From Rostrohypoxylon terebratum (lineage: Eukaryota > Ascomycota > Sordariomycetes > Xylariales > Hypoxylaceae), in contig MU385855.1 in assembly GCA_022497145.1 (NCBI GenBank), positions 1,240,001 through 1,304,000 of the forward strand: a stretch of DNA of 64,000 bases, in the 5' to 3' direction. The notes under the pieces were generated by a model. That model saw only the letters and a list, made by a program, of their open reading frames with translations. It was not told the DNA's origin and made no database searches. How positions within the stretch are numbered: the first letter of the stretch is position 1; each line of letters begins with the position of its first letter. Shown in pieces: positions 53,864 through 64,000 of the stretch. Both the position numbers and the translations under genes were made by a program.

Positions 53864-54459
53864 ATGTCATCCCTTCTAGGCCACCCCTTCCGGGTGCTCC
53901 TCTACACGATCAAAGCCATGGCGCTAGGCCACGTCTTCGTAACATACGCGTACAGCACGGGGTACGGGTGGGGGCCCTCGATGCTTCCCACCTTTGAGAC
54001 GCGGGACGAATGGTTCGTAACCGACCGCTCCTACCGCCGCGGCCGCGGCGTCCGCGTCGGCGACTGCATCGTGTACTCCATCCCCGTCGAGCCGGGCGAG
54101 GAGGGCGTCAAGCGCGTCATGGGTATGCCGGGGGACTACATCTTGCTGAACTCGCCCGGTGTCGGGAACGGGAATATGATACAGGTATGCTGTTGTACTG
54201 GGTCGAGGAGGTCGGAGATTGGGACAGGGAGAGTATAAGATTGACAGCTGTTTAGGTCCCGAAAGGTCACTGCTACATCGTCGGAGACAATCTCCCCTGG
54301 TCCCGAGACAGCCGCGACTTCGGCCCCCTGCCTATGGGCCTCATCAAGGGCAAGGTCGTCTCCAAGGTGGCCGTGAAGGGCTGGTGGCCTTTTGACTGGT
54401 TCACCAAAGTAGAGAGCGGTCTTCATCCTGTTTCAGTCGATGATTTGCCAAAACCTTGA
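53864..54459 (+). CDS. IMP1: Mitochondrial inner-membrane protease subunit 1
   Basis: Exons 53864..54184 and 54256..54459; 71-nt intron, phase 0; 174 aa. Signal-peptidase S26 motifs: GWGPSMLPTF near residue 38 with the catalytic Ser, and GVKRVMGMPGD near residue 87 with the catalytic Lys. After the splice: VPKGHCYIVGDNLPWSRDSRDFGPLP, shown in part as GDNLPWSRDSRDFGPLP, the box E of the family. The N-terminal hydrophobic stretch is the membrane anchor. Imp1 removes sorting signals from intermembrane-space and inner-membrane proteins. Exon 1 is GC-rich. Confidence 0.94.
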
Positions 54460-55057
54460 CAAGCACTCTTTTCTCCTTGTCTTTTGCTAGGGACCTAATC
54501 CAAGTATCGTATTCTGAAAAGTTGATCATGTGGATTGTATGTATATATGGTCATACATCACGACTGCAACAGCATGGAAGGCGTCCAGGAGGGATGATTT
54601 GTGGAATATCATTTTTAGGCGAGGAAGTGCAATCTAATTACAAGAATCTTAACGTCCCATCTACGACACTCTCAAGAGTATCTGTGACTTGGTGGGAGCG
54701 ATGAGCGATGAACCGAATGGTCATCATTTCAGACGGCAAAGCCGTAGTAGTACAAATAAGATGGGGGTCCCCTTCCACGAGGGTAGGTTCTAGGGCAAAG
54801 CCACTATACACCCAGACACCCCATCCGCAAGTTGAGCCGCCCAATGAGGATATGCAGTCCCTATAGAATATCAAAGCAGCCTAAAACATCGATAAAAAAA
54901 CATAGATGCCTGCTTATATAAAATACGCCTCGAACACCGGAACCAACCACGTCCGCGTGAATGCCAGCCGGGAACAAGACAGGGGAGCCCGGCAAAACTT
55001 GCTGGTCATGGAACAGGAAAAAAATGGGAATGACCGTCGATAGGAGGCATCGTTATT
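54460..55057. other. Intergenic, convergent gene ends
   Basis: Between the convergent IMP1 and VAC8 genes; 3' untranslated material, nothing else seen. Confidence 0.55.
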
Positions 55058-57142
55058 TCATCCCTCGATATGCGCCTTTGACACGCTCTGACCGAGCAGT
55101 TCCAGGCAACGCTGCGCCAAATTAATAACCTCGCCCTCATCATCTTCCTCAAATTCATTATCCGATTCAATCTGTCGGTTCGCAATCTGCTTGATCATCT
55201 CAACGATTGAATCAGACTTCCCAATATGTGAAATCAGCGTCTTATCCTCGGATTCTAGCAATTGCAGGAGTGTCCAGATGGCGATGTGTTGAAAGGTCGC
55301 GTCACCGCTAGCCAAGAACCTACTGAGGTAGCCGTGAATGCCGCCATTCGGTTCCGTCCAGTCTTGGATGAAGATAGAATAGTCTCCCACTGCTACAAAG
55401 TCAGTTAACCATACGATTTCCCCCCTAATAAATAGAAAAGGCCCATACCTTTGGATGATAAGTTGCCCAGAGCTGCGGCACTGTTGCCTTGAACCTCGAT
55501 ACTTGGGGAGTGCGTTAGGGGGATTAGGACATCGAATACGCCGAGGTTCAGCAAGTGCGTCTTGAGATCGTCCGATAGGGCGAGGACTGCAATCGCAGCC
55601 GTCATCTCTGACTGGACGGTGACCGGAACATCCAGGACAAGTTGCTTGCATTTCTGTACCGCACCGGCCTCGAGTACTAAAGCTTTGTTCCTATCAGAGC
55701 TAGCGGCGAGGTTTCGGAGAGTCGATATCGCGTGACACTGGATTTCTTCATTGTCTGTAGAACCTAGTAGATCGACTAAGGGCTTCAGAAATCCGGCTTC
55801 GATGATAGGCGATTCATTTAGAGGGTGGATGGATATGTTACGTATGCACGCGACGGCGGAGAGGATCAACGGGAGATAGGATGACTGAAGTAGGCGTAAT
55901 AACGGATTCAGGCCTTGTGCTCGAACAATATCTAGCTGATATTTCTCGTCGGAGGCTAGATTTCGAAGCGCTAGCGCCGCTTGACATTGGACCTTAGGAG
56001 AAGACGAGTCCATCAAATTCACCAGTGACTGGACCAGTTTGGTTTCGGACGCAGCTAATTTCCGACGGTTGTTAGAATCAACGGCAATGTTACTGAGTGC
56101 TGTCGTGCAATAATACTGGACGTCGACATCGGGAGAAGACAATAATTGGACTAGTACGGGGATGGCGCCAGCGTTGACAAGCTGTTGTCGATTTTCGTCT
56201 ATATGTTACCGTTAGAAAAGTCCCCATCGGCACCGCCACCGAAAGATGGATGCATACCTGAATGCGTCATATTGAGGAGGGCACCAGTCGCATTTCGTTG
56301 GACTCTCATGTCTCTCGATTTAGCCAATCGGGTGAGTGGCCCTAATGCCCCTGATCGTGCAATCTTGGCCTTGTTCTCCTCATGGGTCGCTAGGTTGGTG
56401 ATGCATCCTACGGCGTTGCACTGAACTTCGACGTTAGGCGAAAGCATCTGACGTATGAGCGGCGTTAGACCGCCCAGCTGGACGATCAAGACTTTGTTCT
56501 CGGCTAGACGACTTGGTAAGACGGCAGCTAGATAGAACCATTGGAGCTATACTCACTGTTAACAGCTAGGTTCCCAAGCGCAGCGCTGGCTGCTCTCTGA
56601 ACTTCGATATCGGGGCTTTGGAGGAGGAAGAGGATTGGTTCCAACGTATCACGGTCGACCTCACGAACATCTAGTAGACAGTCAATCTCACATGCCAGCC
56701 CCAGAGAGAACTATGCTGGTGCTTGGAAATGTGCTCGCTCGGATCAAGCTCATATTCTGACACCTCTTTTGTCCATTTCCCGATAATGCCACATACCTCG
56801 CTCTGTGATCTCAGCAAATGTTAAACTAGCACTCCTTTGAAGATCGATGTTGTCGGAAAAGACGAGGGTGCTGAGAGCTCGAAGGGGCTCGCCGGAAAAG
56901 AAATCGGTCTCGCCGCGCTAGAACACGGTTAGAGTAGAGTCGTCGAAGAATCGGTAGAGGATAAACAAACATTCTCGAGATATTGAAGCAGGTCAGCGAC
57001 AGCTTCTCTTTCACTATCGGCCAATACCGGTTCGTAGAGACCGTCGCGAGATTTACCTGCGTCGACATTTAGCACATGCGGAGCTCTGATTGACACATAA
57101 GGACCCGACGTTACCTCCGCAGCATGACTGGCAGGCCCCCAT
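55058..57142 (-). CDS. VAC8: Vacuolar armadillo-repeat protein Vac8
   Basis: Seven exons: 57142..57115, 57056..56971, 56917..56797, 56670..56557, 56503..56258, 56198..55449, 55389..55058; introns 53-126 nt; 558 aa. Starts MGACQSCCGG: a Gly-2 for myristoylation and Cys residues for palmitoylation, as in Vac8. Then VADLLQYLEN, RGETDFFSGEPLRALSTLV and SASLTFAEITER. About eleven ARM repeats follow (e.g. DIEVQRAASAALGNLAVN, VQCNAVGCITNLATHEENK, VQCQAALALRNLASDEKYQ). The end is acidic, then GQSVSKAHIEG. It anchors at the vacuole membrane and acts in inheritance, fusion, nucleus-vacuole junctions and selective autophagy. Exon 1 (28 nt) carries the whole acylation motif. Confidence 0.94.
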
Positions 57143-57562
57143 TGCTATGGGTTAAGCAAAGAACCGCGATCGATGATAAGATTTGATTACTGCCGATGAA
57201 ATGAAGGACGAATGATGGGTAATGGTATCTAAGTGAGGTTGGGTTCGGTTTATTCGTAGTAGAAAAAAATCGATTCGGTCTGGCGGGTGGAATGCAGTCG
57301 ATAAACTGAGATTAGGCCCAAATAATAAGCCCTGCCGCCGCGAGGATGGGTGGTCCTATGATGTATCCTCGTGAGAGGCTAGGGTAGGCGGGTTATCTCG
57401 TGCAGGTCGACGACGCGGCGATAATTTTGCCGGGTTATATGCATCGATGCATTGACGAAACGGAACGATGGAATGACAGAGGTCGATCTTGACCGGTGTA
57501 TGATAGTTGTTATTGTTGGAGAAGGGGAGTGGGTGTTATCGAACCTTCGATGTTGGTGTTTT

Positions 57563-57627
57563 GATGGTGGATGATGGACGATGGACGATGGACGATGGAT
57601 GATGGATGGTTGGATGGTGGATGGGGG
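57563..57627. repeat. GATG/GGAC tandem repeat
   Basis: Degenerate 7-bp units (GATGGAC, GATGGAT) repeated about nine times in the region upstream of VAC8. Confidence 0.7.
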
Positions 57628-57656
57628 ACTTGCAAAAGTTGTTTACGATTTACGAG

Positions 57657-57681
57657 GTTGCAAGTTGCAAGTTGCAAGTTG
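57657..57681. repeat. 7-bp tandem repeat (TTGCAAG)
   Basis: Three and a half copies of TTGCAAG, read directly from the sequence. Confidence 0.7.
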
Positions 57682-58234
57682 TACCGAGAAAGAGGAAAGC
57701 TCACAAAAATAATAAAAAATAAAAATAAAAGATAGTTGCGTCAGTAAGTAGAGGTTTTGACGAGTCCCGACATTGGATGATCCTTCTCCCCCAGTCACAA
57801 GTATACCTCGAACCTTCCTAACCTATGTAAGAACCTTTAAGACGATAGTAATTGTAACAGCAATTGCTGCGCTATTGCCGCTTCCGCTGCAGTAGGCTAA
57901 AGAAGGTTATGGGTAGTGCTGTGTGGTTGCGTACAGAGAAGGAATAGTGCATGTCTGCAGGCGGTGCAGGCAGGTGGGTTTGACGGTAACTTTGACCAAA
58001 GTGACCAATCTTTTCTTACCTTTTTTTTCTCTTACTCTTTTGTGGAACTGTGTCCCGGAAGGTTTCGGTGGGAGCAGCTTGCCTACCTTAAGCTTCGGCT
58101 TGTGGATTATTACCCCTGTTAGTAGGTATATCTATCAATACAATGCGCTTATCTAACCGTTTTCATTATGTACAGTATGTTACAGGCATGTATTCTTGGA
58201 AGTAGATTTCCAAGTTATTATACAAGATTATCCG

Positions 58235-58256
58235 TTATATATATATATATATATAT
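58235..58256. repeat. TA dinucleotide microsatellite
   Basis: About ten TA units; simple repeat in gene-free DNA. Confidence 0.8.
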
Positions 58257-59888
58257 AATTGTCTTTGAAATAGTAGAAAAACACTTTAATAAGTATTTAT
58301 AGTTTAGAATATTATAATAAATAATGCACATCCTTGGATATCAAGTTATGCATGCATTAAAACCAGTATTTATAAAGGGATGGAATGGCGGTAGGTACAT
58401 TTGTATACCTCCAATAAACTTAAAGAAGTTAGGAACGAGGTTGGAGCTTTATTAATACATGTAATCAGACAGGAGCGAATTGACGTACGAGCAACTCTTA
58501 CTTACTCCCACCCATGAATGAACAGGACCCCGATTATCATCATACTTGCCTTTTCAGGACAGCTCTTGCGTATAGCGGCAGCCACATTCAGAGCTTGCCA
58601 CTGCCGGAGCTGTTGATTAAGGTTGATTACCTACTACTAGTAGTGTAGGCAGTACATCCATAGCAAGAGGCACGCAGTATTATATTTTAGTTTTGGCTTG
58701 TGAAAGAGAACATCACCGCTCACTGTCCACTGTCCACTGTCCACTATCCACCGTCTCGTTTCAAAGATATGATGTACCCAGCCGTTTATCCGTCTATCAT
58801 GCAGCTACCCGTCTGAAATGAGCCGAAGCCAAGAAATGTTTGTTATCAGCTGCAGGATTTACTCGGATTGAAGCTATTCGCAATTACAGATAACCAATCA
58901 TCTTCTTAACTCTGTTCAGGTGTGGAAGACATCCACTCATTGCCAACAACAGCCTCTTGGGAAATATGTCATGAGACCTTTCCAGAATGATCAAACATCG
59001 ATATTCCGCCTTGGCTTTGATGTCTATATGATTTATTATTCTGAGCCCTCCATCTTTTCTTCTTCCTTTTTTTTAAAAAAAACAACAACAACAATAGGTA
59101 CGATCATGTAACACATTTGCATCTATCCATCCACGACGTCAACTTCGCCTTCGATGCTAGCAACCTAACTGCTTAAGCATGCTACCCACAGACAGTAGAC
59201 TTATGAGGCCAGATGAGGATGAGACATGTTTTGTCATCGCGTGACTGGCATTACCTACTGCGTATCTGATGTTATGGATTGAAGTTGGTTCCTACTAAGT
59301 AAGTTATTAGATTAAATCTGAAGGATGTTTGCCTTTCTCCCGTACCCGCCTTGGTGGTCGATCGATGAGGGCCTTTGGGACTCTTATCAAGAAACAAAAG
59401 CAGAGACCGACTTTTTAAGGCGACAACTTTGTGTCTCCTTGGTGTCACATCACTTCCTCGATACGATATGATAGATCACTTGATTGTCTGTCGTTTCCTT
59501 ACCTACCTAGTAGGTAGGTACCTAGGTAGGTACGCTTTGATCTTACTAGCGAGTGTATTCATCCTGCTCTAGCCGTTTATGGGTTATGGGGGATCACTGC
59601 TATGGTCGAGTCTTTGCAGGAAAGGAGAAACCTCAACTTCATACGAGCATCCGAATATTTGTCTCTCTATCTTAGGTGTGATACCTACTAAACTACTAGG
59701 ATATCGTCCCTTGGTACATTATGTAAATTTGTGACTTTGTCTTTGTGTTCTAATTACCTTCCCTCTTTTCTTCTTGTAAGGTACCTATCTAGCTGAAAGT
59801 TATTATAAAGACATCAACCAGTTTGACATACAGGTAGCTTACGAGATTGCAGAATCTACTTCATTGCTTCGCGGTCAAGAATCCCAAA

Positions 59889-59918
59889 CCCACACACACA
59901 CACACACAAACACACACC
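59889..59918. repeat. CA dinucleotide microsatellite
   Basis: ACACACAC run with one AAAC break, ending ACACACC. Confidence 0.8.
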
Positions 59919-60284
59919 ATGCTCGCTTTGGCCTAGCGACCACCTACTTAGGCAGAGGCTATGCTAGATTACGTCAACCCAGTTAAGCTTATTTACTTCA
60001 AGGTTGAGTCTGTCCACGGATACCCGATGAATTTCATTCATACTACATACATAGGTACATATGATACATATGATACATATGCTGCTCCCACGATCACAAC
60101 ACGCTTTTAAGTCGTGTCTATTAATACATATGCCCTTATAACTTCCCTTATCAGAAGCACAAGGAAAGAGGTACCTATGGTCCTATGTATCACTACCACC
60201 TAAAGTAGCCAAGCTGCAGCTTCCGTCTTTTTGCGATGTCAAGCACTGTCCTATCAGGTCGTCCCAGTGAACCCTGCGTACCTC

Positions 60285-60600
60285 GTAGGTAGGTACAATA
60301 CATTTAACAACCATCTCACTTCCAGGTTACATCCACTATACATCCATCACCAGCCAGCTACTAGGTAGGTAGGTAACTAAGACTCTAAGTGCCATAGTAG
60401 CTACCTAGAGTCTACCTAGGTCCTAGGTACCTAGTAGTAACCACTGGATAACTTCTAGTAGGTACATACCTAGAGGTAGGCTAGGTACCTACCCACCCAG
60501 GACGGACCTATCAGTAGGTAATAATATGTATTGTACTATGTAATACCTATCAATGCCTACTACCTACCTAAGGGTACCTACTACCTACAAATAATCAAGC
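60285..60600. repeat. Dense TAGGTA/CCTAGG word cluster
   Basis: Over about 315 bp the words TAGGTA, TACCTA, CCTAGG and GGTACC follow one another with little else, for instance CTAGGTAGGTAGGTAAC near 60361 and TACCTAGGTCC near 60413. Neither a clean tandem array nor a recognisable element; the same words are scattered through most other gaps. Confidence 0.75.
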
Positions 60601-61184
60601 TCTCAGTTGTCCACTCAGCTAGTAGCCCAATCTAGACCACTCAACTAAGAGAACGAGGCTATCTATTTGTCTACCAATTTCGTCTATTATTCGTTTATTC
60701 ATTTATCATATCATCACTACACCAATTTCCAATTCTCGTCTTTATTGTTGTCGACCTTTCCGCCAACAATTATCGTCATCGTCATGAATTCAATTGCCAA
60801 CCTTTCCATATATCCCCATGCTATTTTTTCTAACTAAACATGTTTAGAGCTTAGTTCTCCAATTCTTCAACCAGCCCTACCCGATTCCTAGCAAACTCCT
60901 CTGGTCCCTTTTTTTTTAAAAAAAAAATATCGCTTTTTTATTTTACTCTCCGCACCCCTCCCCCTCTTCCCTGTCTGCCTGTTAAGACGGTCTTCTACAC
61001 CAAATTCTCTTCAGCGCTCACACCTGCTGCAAACATCTTTTACACGCCTACGGGGAGACGGGCATTCCACCAATAATTATCGCCCTGACTCGCCCTGACT
61101 CGCTCTGAATCCCCAAGTGAGTCCCAAAAGGGTTTAAAGAGGGAAAGAAAAAAAACTAGTAATTAGAATTTAGACAGGTGAAGG

Positions 61185-62673
61185 ATGGATGACCTTACGA
61201 AGCGCCAACCCAAAAATCCGCCAGGCGACGAGCCACAGCGTGCGCCAACCACGACCGCCCCCGCCATGCTGTCGGGTCTGCAATCGTCCATACCGCCGCT
61301 GCCTCGAGCTGGTCACGAGCTTCCCTTTGTGCAGCCATCCTCGTATCTCAGACCTAAATTTCGGAGTCGTACAACGCCCGTGCCCACGACGCCAATGACT
61401 CCCATCGATGAAGAGCAATTGCAAGGCCTGGTAAGCTATCAGATCCCACATTCTATATATCGTGACTTCCTGGCTCCCCGGCTTCCCGGCTTCTCCCGCC
61501 CTGCCTTCCCCTCCTGTCCGAATCCGACTCTCGGACCTCAGGTCTCAATTGCTTTACTAACCGTCGTTCTGTATCTACAGAAAGGCCTGCGCAACTTTCT
61601 TCGAGTAAGAACTAGCTACGATGTGCTACCGCTGTCCTTCCGACTCATTGTACTCGACAATGATCTCTTGATTAGGAAGAGCTTGGACATTTTGATTCAG
61701 AATGGTATGATCCCATGTGTAACTCTTGCGACAGGTCCGAACCGCTTCTAACGTGCGATTTATTAGGAATAGTGTCCGCACCTCTCTGGGATTCGCATCA
61801 GTCTAGGTTCGCAGGTCTTTTAACGGCCACCGATTACATCAATTTGATACAATACTATTGTCAATTTCCAGAACACATTGACGATGTCGACAAGTTTAGG
61901 CTCAGCAGCCTTCGCGGTATGTTACGCCCGAAGCTCGGATATGCGGGGCAAATCGATTGAATTTATGTGATATGTGACTAATGCTTTGTGTTGTCGAAGA
62001 CATTGAAAGAGCCATCGGCGTCCTCCCGTTAGAAACTGTGTCTGTCCACCCGTCCAAGCCGCTCTACGAGGCATGTAGTCGCATGCTAAAAAGTCGCGCT
62101 CGCCGAATTCCGCTCGTCGATGTCGACCACGAAACCGAGAGGGAGACAGTAGTAAGCGTCATCACGCAATATCGCATCCTCAAATTTATTGCTGTCAACA
62201 CGGAGCAGCATACTATGCTTCTGAAGCAGACGGTGCGGGAGATAGGGCTGGGGACGTACAAGAATTTGGCTACAGCCAAGATGACGGACTCGGTTCTCTC
62301 CGTTATCAATCTGATGGTGGTTCACAATATATCCGCCGTGCCCATCATTGATAAAAACAACGTCGTGCTTAACGTATTCGAGGCCGTTGACGTTATACCA
62401 TGTATCAAAGGGGGAAGTTACGACGAATTGAAGTCGACGGTAGGCGAAGCGCTCTCGAAGAGACCGGACGATTTTCAAGGAATCTATACTTGTCAGGAGG
62501 ACGACAGACTCGATTCGATATTTGTCACTCTACGTCAATCTCGTGTCCATAGGCTGGTAGTGATCGACGATAGTTGGCATTTAAAGGGCATCATTTCCCT
62601 CTCGGACATCCTCAAGTACGTCCTATTTACAGGCGTCACTAGCGACGAGGGTGAATACTTCCCTCCTCCGTGA
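61185..62673 (+). CDS. SNF4: AMP-activated/SNF1 kinase gamma subunit Snf4
   Basis: Exons 61185..61430, 61581..61704, 61767..61916, 62000..62673; introns 150, 62 and 83 nt; 397 aa. Four CBS repeats: LRNFLRVRTSYDVLPLSFRL with LLIRKSLDILIQN; SRFAGLLTATDYINLIQYY; SARRIPLVDVD-type SRARRIPLVDVDHE with VVSVITQYRILKFIAVN; SAVPIIDKNNVVLNVFEAVDV; and HRLVVIDDSWHLKGIISLSDIL, the last Ser-Asp being ligand-binding. It is the nucleotide-sensing regulatory subunit of the Snf1 kinase that controls carbon derepression. The first intron (150 nt, divisible by three) has no stop codon in the reading frame, so retention would insert 50 residues. Confidence 0.94.
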
Positions 62674-63590
62674 TGGGGTCACCGGCAACCTTTCGAGATT
62701 ATTTTTGACGACGTATACGACAATTTGGAAATGGCGGCAACGAGATCATTGGGGATCAAGGTAGCTTATCGATGGGCATTGCAGAGGAGTCTGGCGTTCG
62801 AAAGACTAAAGTGGTTGATAAGGATCAGTCCTTTTGAGCCCACATATGTTTTCATTCTCTGTGAGTATCATGATCTAGGTTAAGGAGGAACTACACGGTC
62901 TAGATGGGGGGAGGCTTTAAGGCTTTGGCAGGTCACAAAACGGGTCTGGATCATATGGCGGCCAGCGCAAGTCTTTCTTGTAAGTGCAATGCATTTCAAA
63001 GATTTTTGAGATACCTTACTTGGCGCACGTTGAAGATCTTCCAAGTGTTTTCAACCTCATCTTGAGTATACATGGATGTACTCATACGAGGTACAATAGT
63101 AGTGTACTAGCACTTGAGGTACCTACTATGATGTCATCCATGGATCAATCTCGATATCAATGGGATCCACCACAGATCGTACTTGCAGTATGAAGCGCCA
63201 CGGAGGTGGATGTACACTTTCTCCAGGTAATGAGGACTCGCCTCCTATTACCTCCAGTCACTTCCAACTTGGAAGCCAACTTAGTAGGTACATATGTATG
63301 TATTTCGTTCGAAATATGTACATGCCTAGGAGAAAAGCAGAAGGAGTGACTGGTTCGGTATGAGACAATCATTGCATGTGATACCTACCACCTACCTAGT
63401 AGTAGCTACATAGTAGTATACCTACTAGTATACATGTATTAGATGTATCACTTACCTATATACCTACCTTGTATGTAGTATAGATTCCTTACGAGCGCAA
63501 GTTTTGGTCTAGTTTTCCAAATTTTTCAGTATTGCCTCTTCTCCTTTGAAATCATACCATACCCCCTTTTCATTAAATGTAGTCGCTCAA
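62674..63590. other. Intergenic
   Basis: SNF4 3' end and the upstream region of the next gene. TAGGTA words with TAGTAGTA runs at 63380-63480. No gene seen. Confidence 0.55.
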
Positions 63591-64000
63591 ATGCAGTCTT
63601 ACCATCATGATATTCCTCCAACCTCCAACAAAGGCAAAAACCCTATACCAGTAAATTGGCATACGTCCTCACAACCCTTGCCCTACCAACGAAGACGCCC
63701 AATCTCACACCCGAACATTGTTAAACCACAGGCAGGTTTAACTACCTCTCACCCTTTCGGCACCATAGAACCCTCCAGTCGTAGAAGCAGCACTTGGTCA
63801 TCTTCTACTTGCGACAGAGGACTACTTTCGGATTGTGACGAGGCAGATCACAGAGAAGAGTTCGTCAGTGAATATAACCGACTCGCAAAGAAGGTGAAAC
63901 TTCCGCTCGATGCTTTACTAGCAACTAACAAATAAGTTTACTAACTCGAATATTTCAGTACGGTGTTCGGTCACTTGTTCTAGGAGACTTCCCTGTGGAT
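63591..64000 (+). CDS. Unrecognised protein, 5' part (truncated by window edge)
   Basis: Exon 63591..63893, 65-nt intron 63894..63958 (CTAAC branch, TTTCAG acceptor), then 63959..64000 and beyond. Visible 115 residues: MQSYHHDIPPTSNKGKNPIP, a Ser/Pro/Arg-rich disordered segment (RRPISHPNIVKPQ, SSRRSSTWSSSTCDRGLLSD), then an acidic-helical REEFVSEYNRLAKK joined to YGVRSLVLGDFPVD. The helix-plus-'LAKK-GVR.LV..DF' ending is shared by many fungal hypothetical proteins, but I name no family. ATG 63591 is preferred over upstream in-frame 63546, since it starts the protein-like composition. Confidence 0.65.

Larger units (their letters stand above)
57143..61184. other. 4-kb gene-free region upstream of SNF4 and VAC8
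   Basis: No protein or RNA gene recognised over 4 kb, the longest gap here. Holds GATG tandem repeats (57563-57627), a TTGCAAG heptamer repeat (57657-57681), a TA run (58235-58256), a CA run (59889-59918) and the densest TAGGTA/CCTAGG clusters of the window (59505-59535 and 60285-60600). The 3' part (60620-61180), pyrimidine-rich, is probably a long SNF4 5' leader. Confidence 0.6.

Noticed and set aside
57563..57681. CRISPR-like repeat array
   Set aside because: Simple short tandem repeats with no spacers, in a eukaryotic genome.

Overview
The window reads as nuclear DNA of a filamentous ascomycete (Pezizomycotina, probably a Sordariomycete; I cannot name the species). The reasons are short introns (mostly 46-106 nt, GTNNGT donors, CTNAC branch sites), close packing of single genes on both strands, a tRNA-Glu with an anticodon-loop intron, and a fungal gene set (Vac8, Dhr1, MED6, GH76/Dfg5-like, Snf4). 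Many genes are interrupted, so each was rebuilt by hand from splice signals, reading phase and family motifs. Exon coordinates are in the evidence fields.

Layout. 0-10 kb: 3' end of an FAD monooxygenase; Mediator MED6 divergent from an MMtag-domain RS-rich protein; a 1775-aa sacsin-like GHKL ATPase ending in an HExxH motif, with a possible readthrough tail. 10-20 kb: the Dhr1/DHX37 helicase divergent from a proteasome-assembly chaperone; an Fe(II)/2OG oxygenase divergent from a HAD phosphatase broken by two frameshifts; a cyclase-family hydrolase. 20-30 kb: calcineurin A, an astacin/matrixin-like protease, a short RIP-marked inverted-repeat element, an SDR with an unresolved splice, and trimethyllysine dioxygenase (9 exons, one of 18 nt). 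30-43 kb: a two-helix membrane protein with a Cys/His cluster, a PhoD-like phosphatase (12-nt exon), a p24 cargo receptor, the SNW/Prp45 splicing factor and a membrane-anchored GH16 glucanase. 43-54 kb: tRNA-Glu(CTC), TIM22, two tandem IFI6/IFI27-like 74-aa proteins, a NAP/SET (Vps75-like) chaperone, a GH76 mannosidase, mitochondrial IF3 with a coding minisatellite, and the inner-membrane protease IMP1. 54-64 kb: Vac8, a 4-kb gene-free stretch dense in TAGGTA-type words, Snf4 (AMPK gamma), and the 5' end of an unrecognised gene.

There is no operon-like organisation and no convincing secondary-metabolite cluster. Most genes are conserved housekeeping functions: transcription, splicing, ribosome assembly, mitochondrial import and translation, vacuole and wall. 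The unusual signals are the in-frame stop followed by a protein-like tail in the sacsin-like gene, the IFI-like tandem pair inside a duplicated segment, the two broken or unresolved enzymes, the microexons, and the dispersed TAGGTA/CCTAGG intergenic words.
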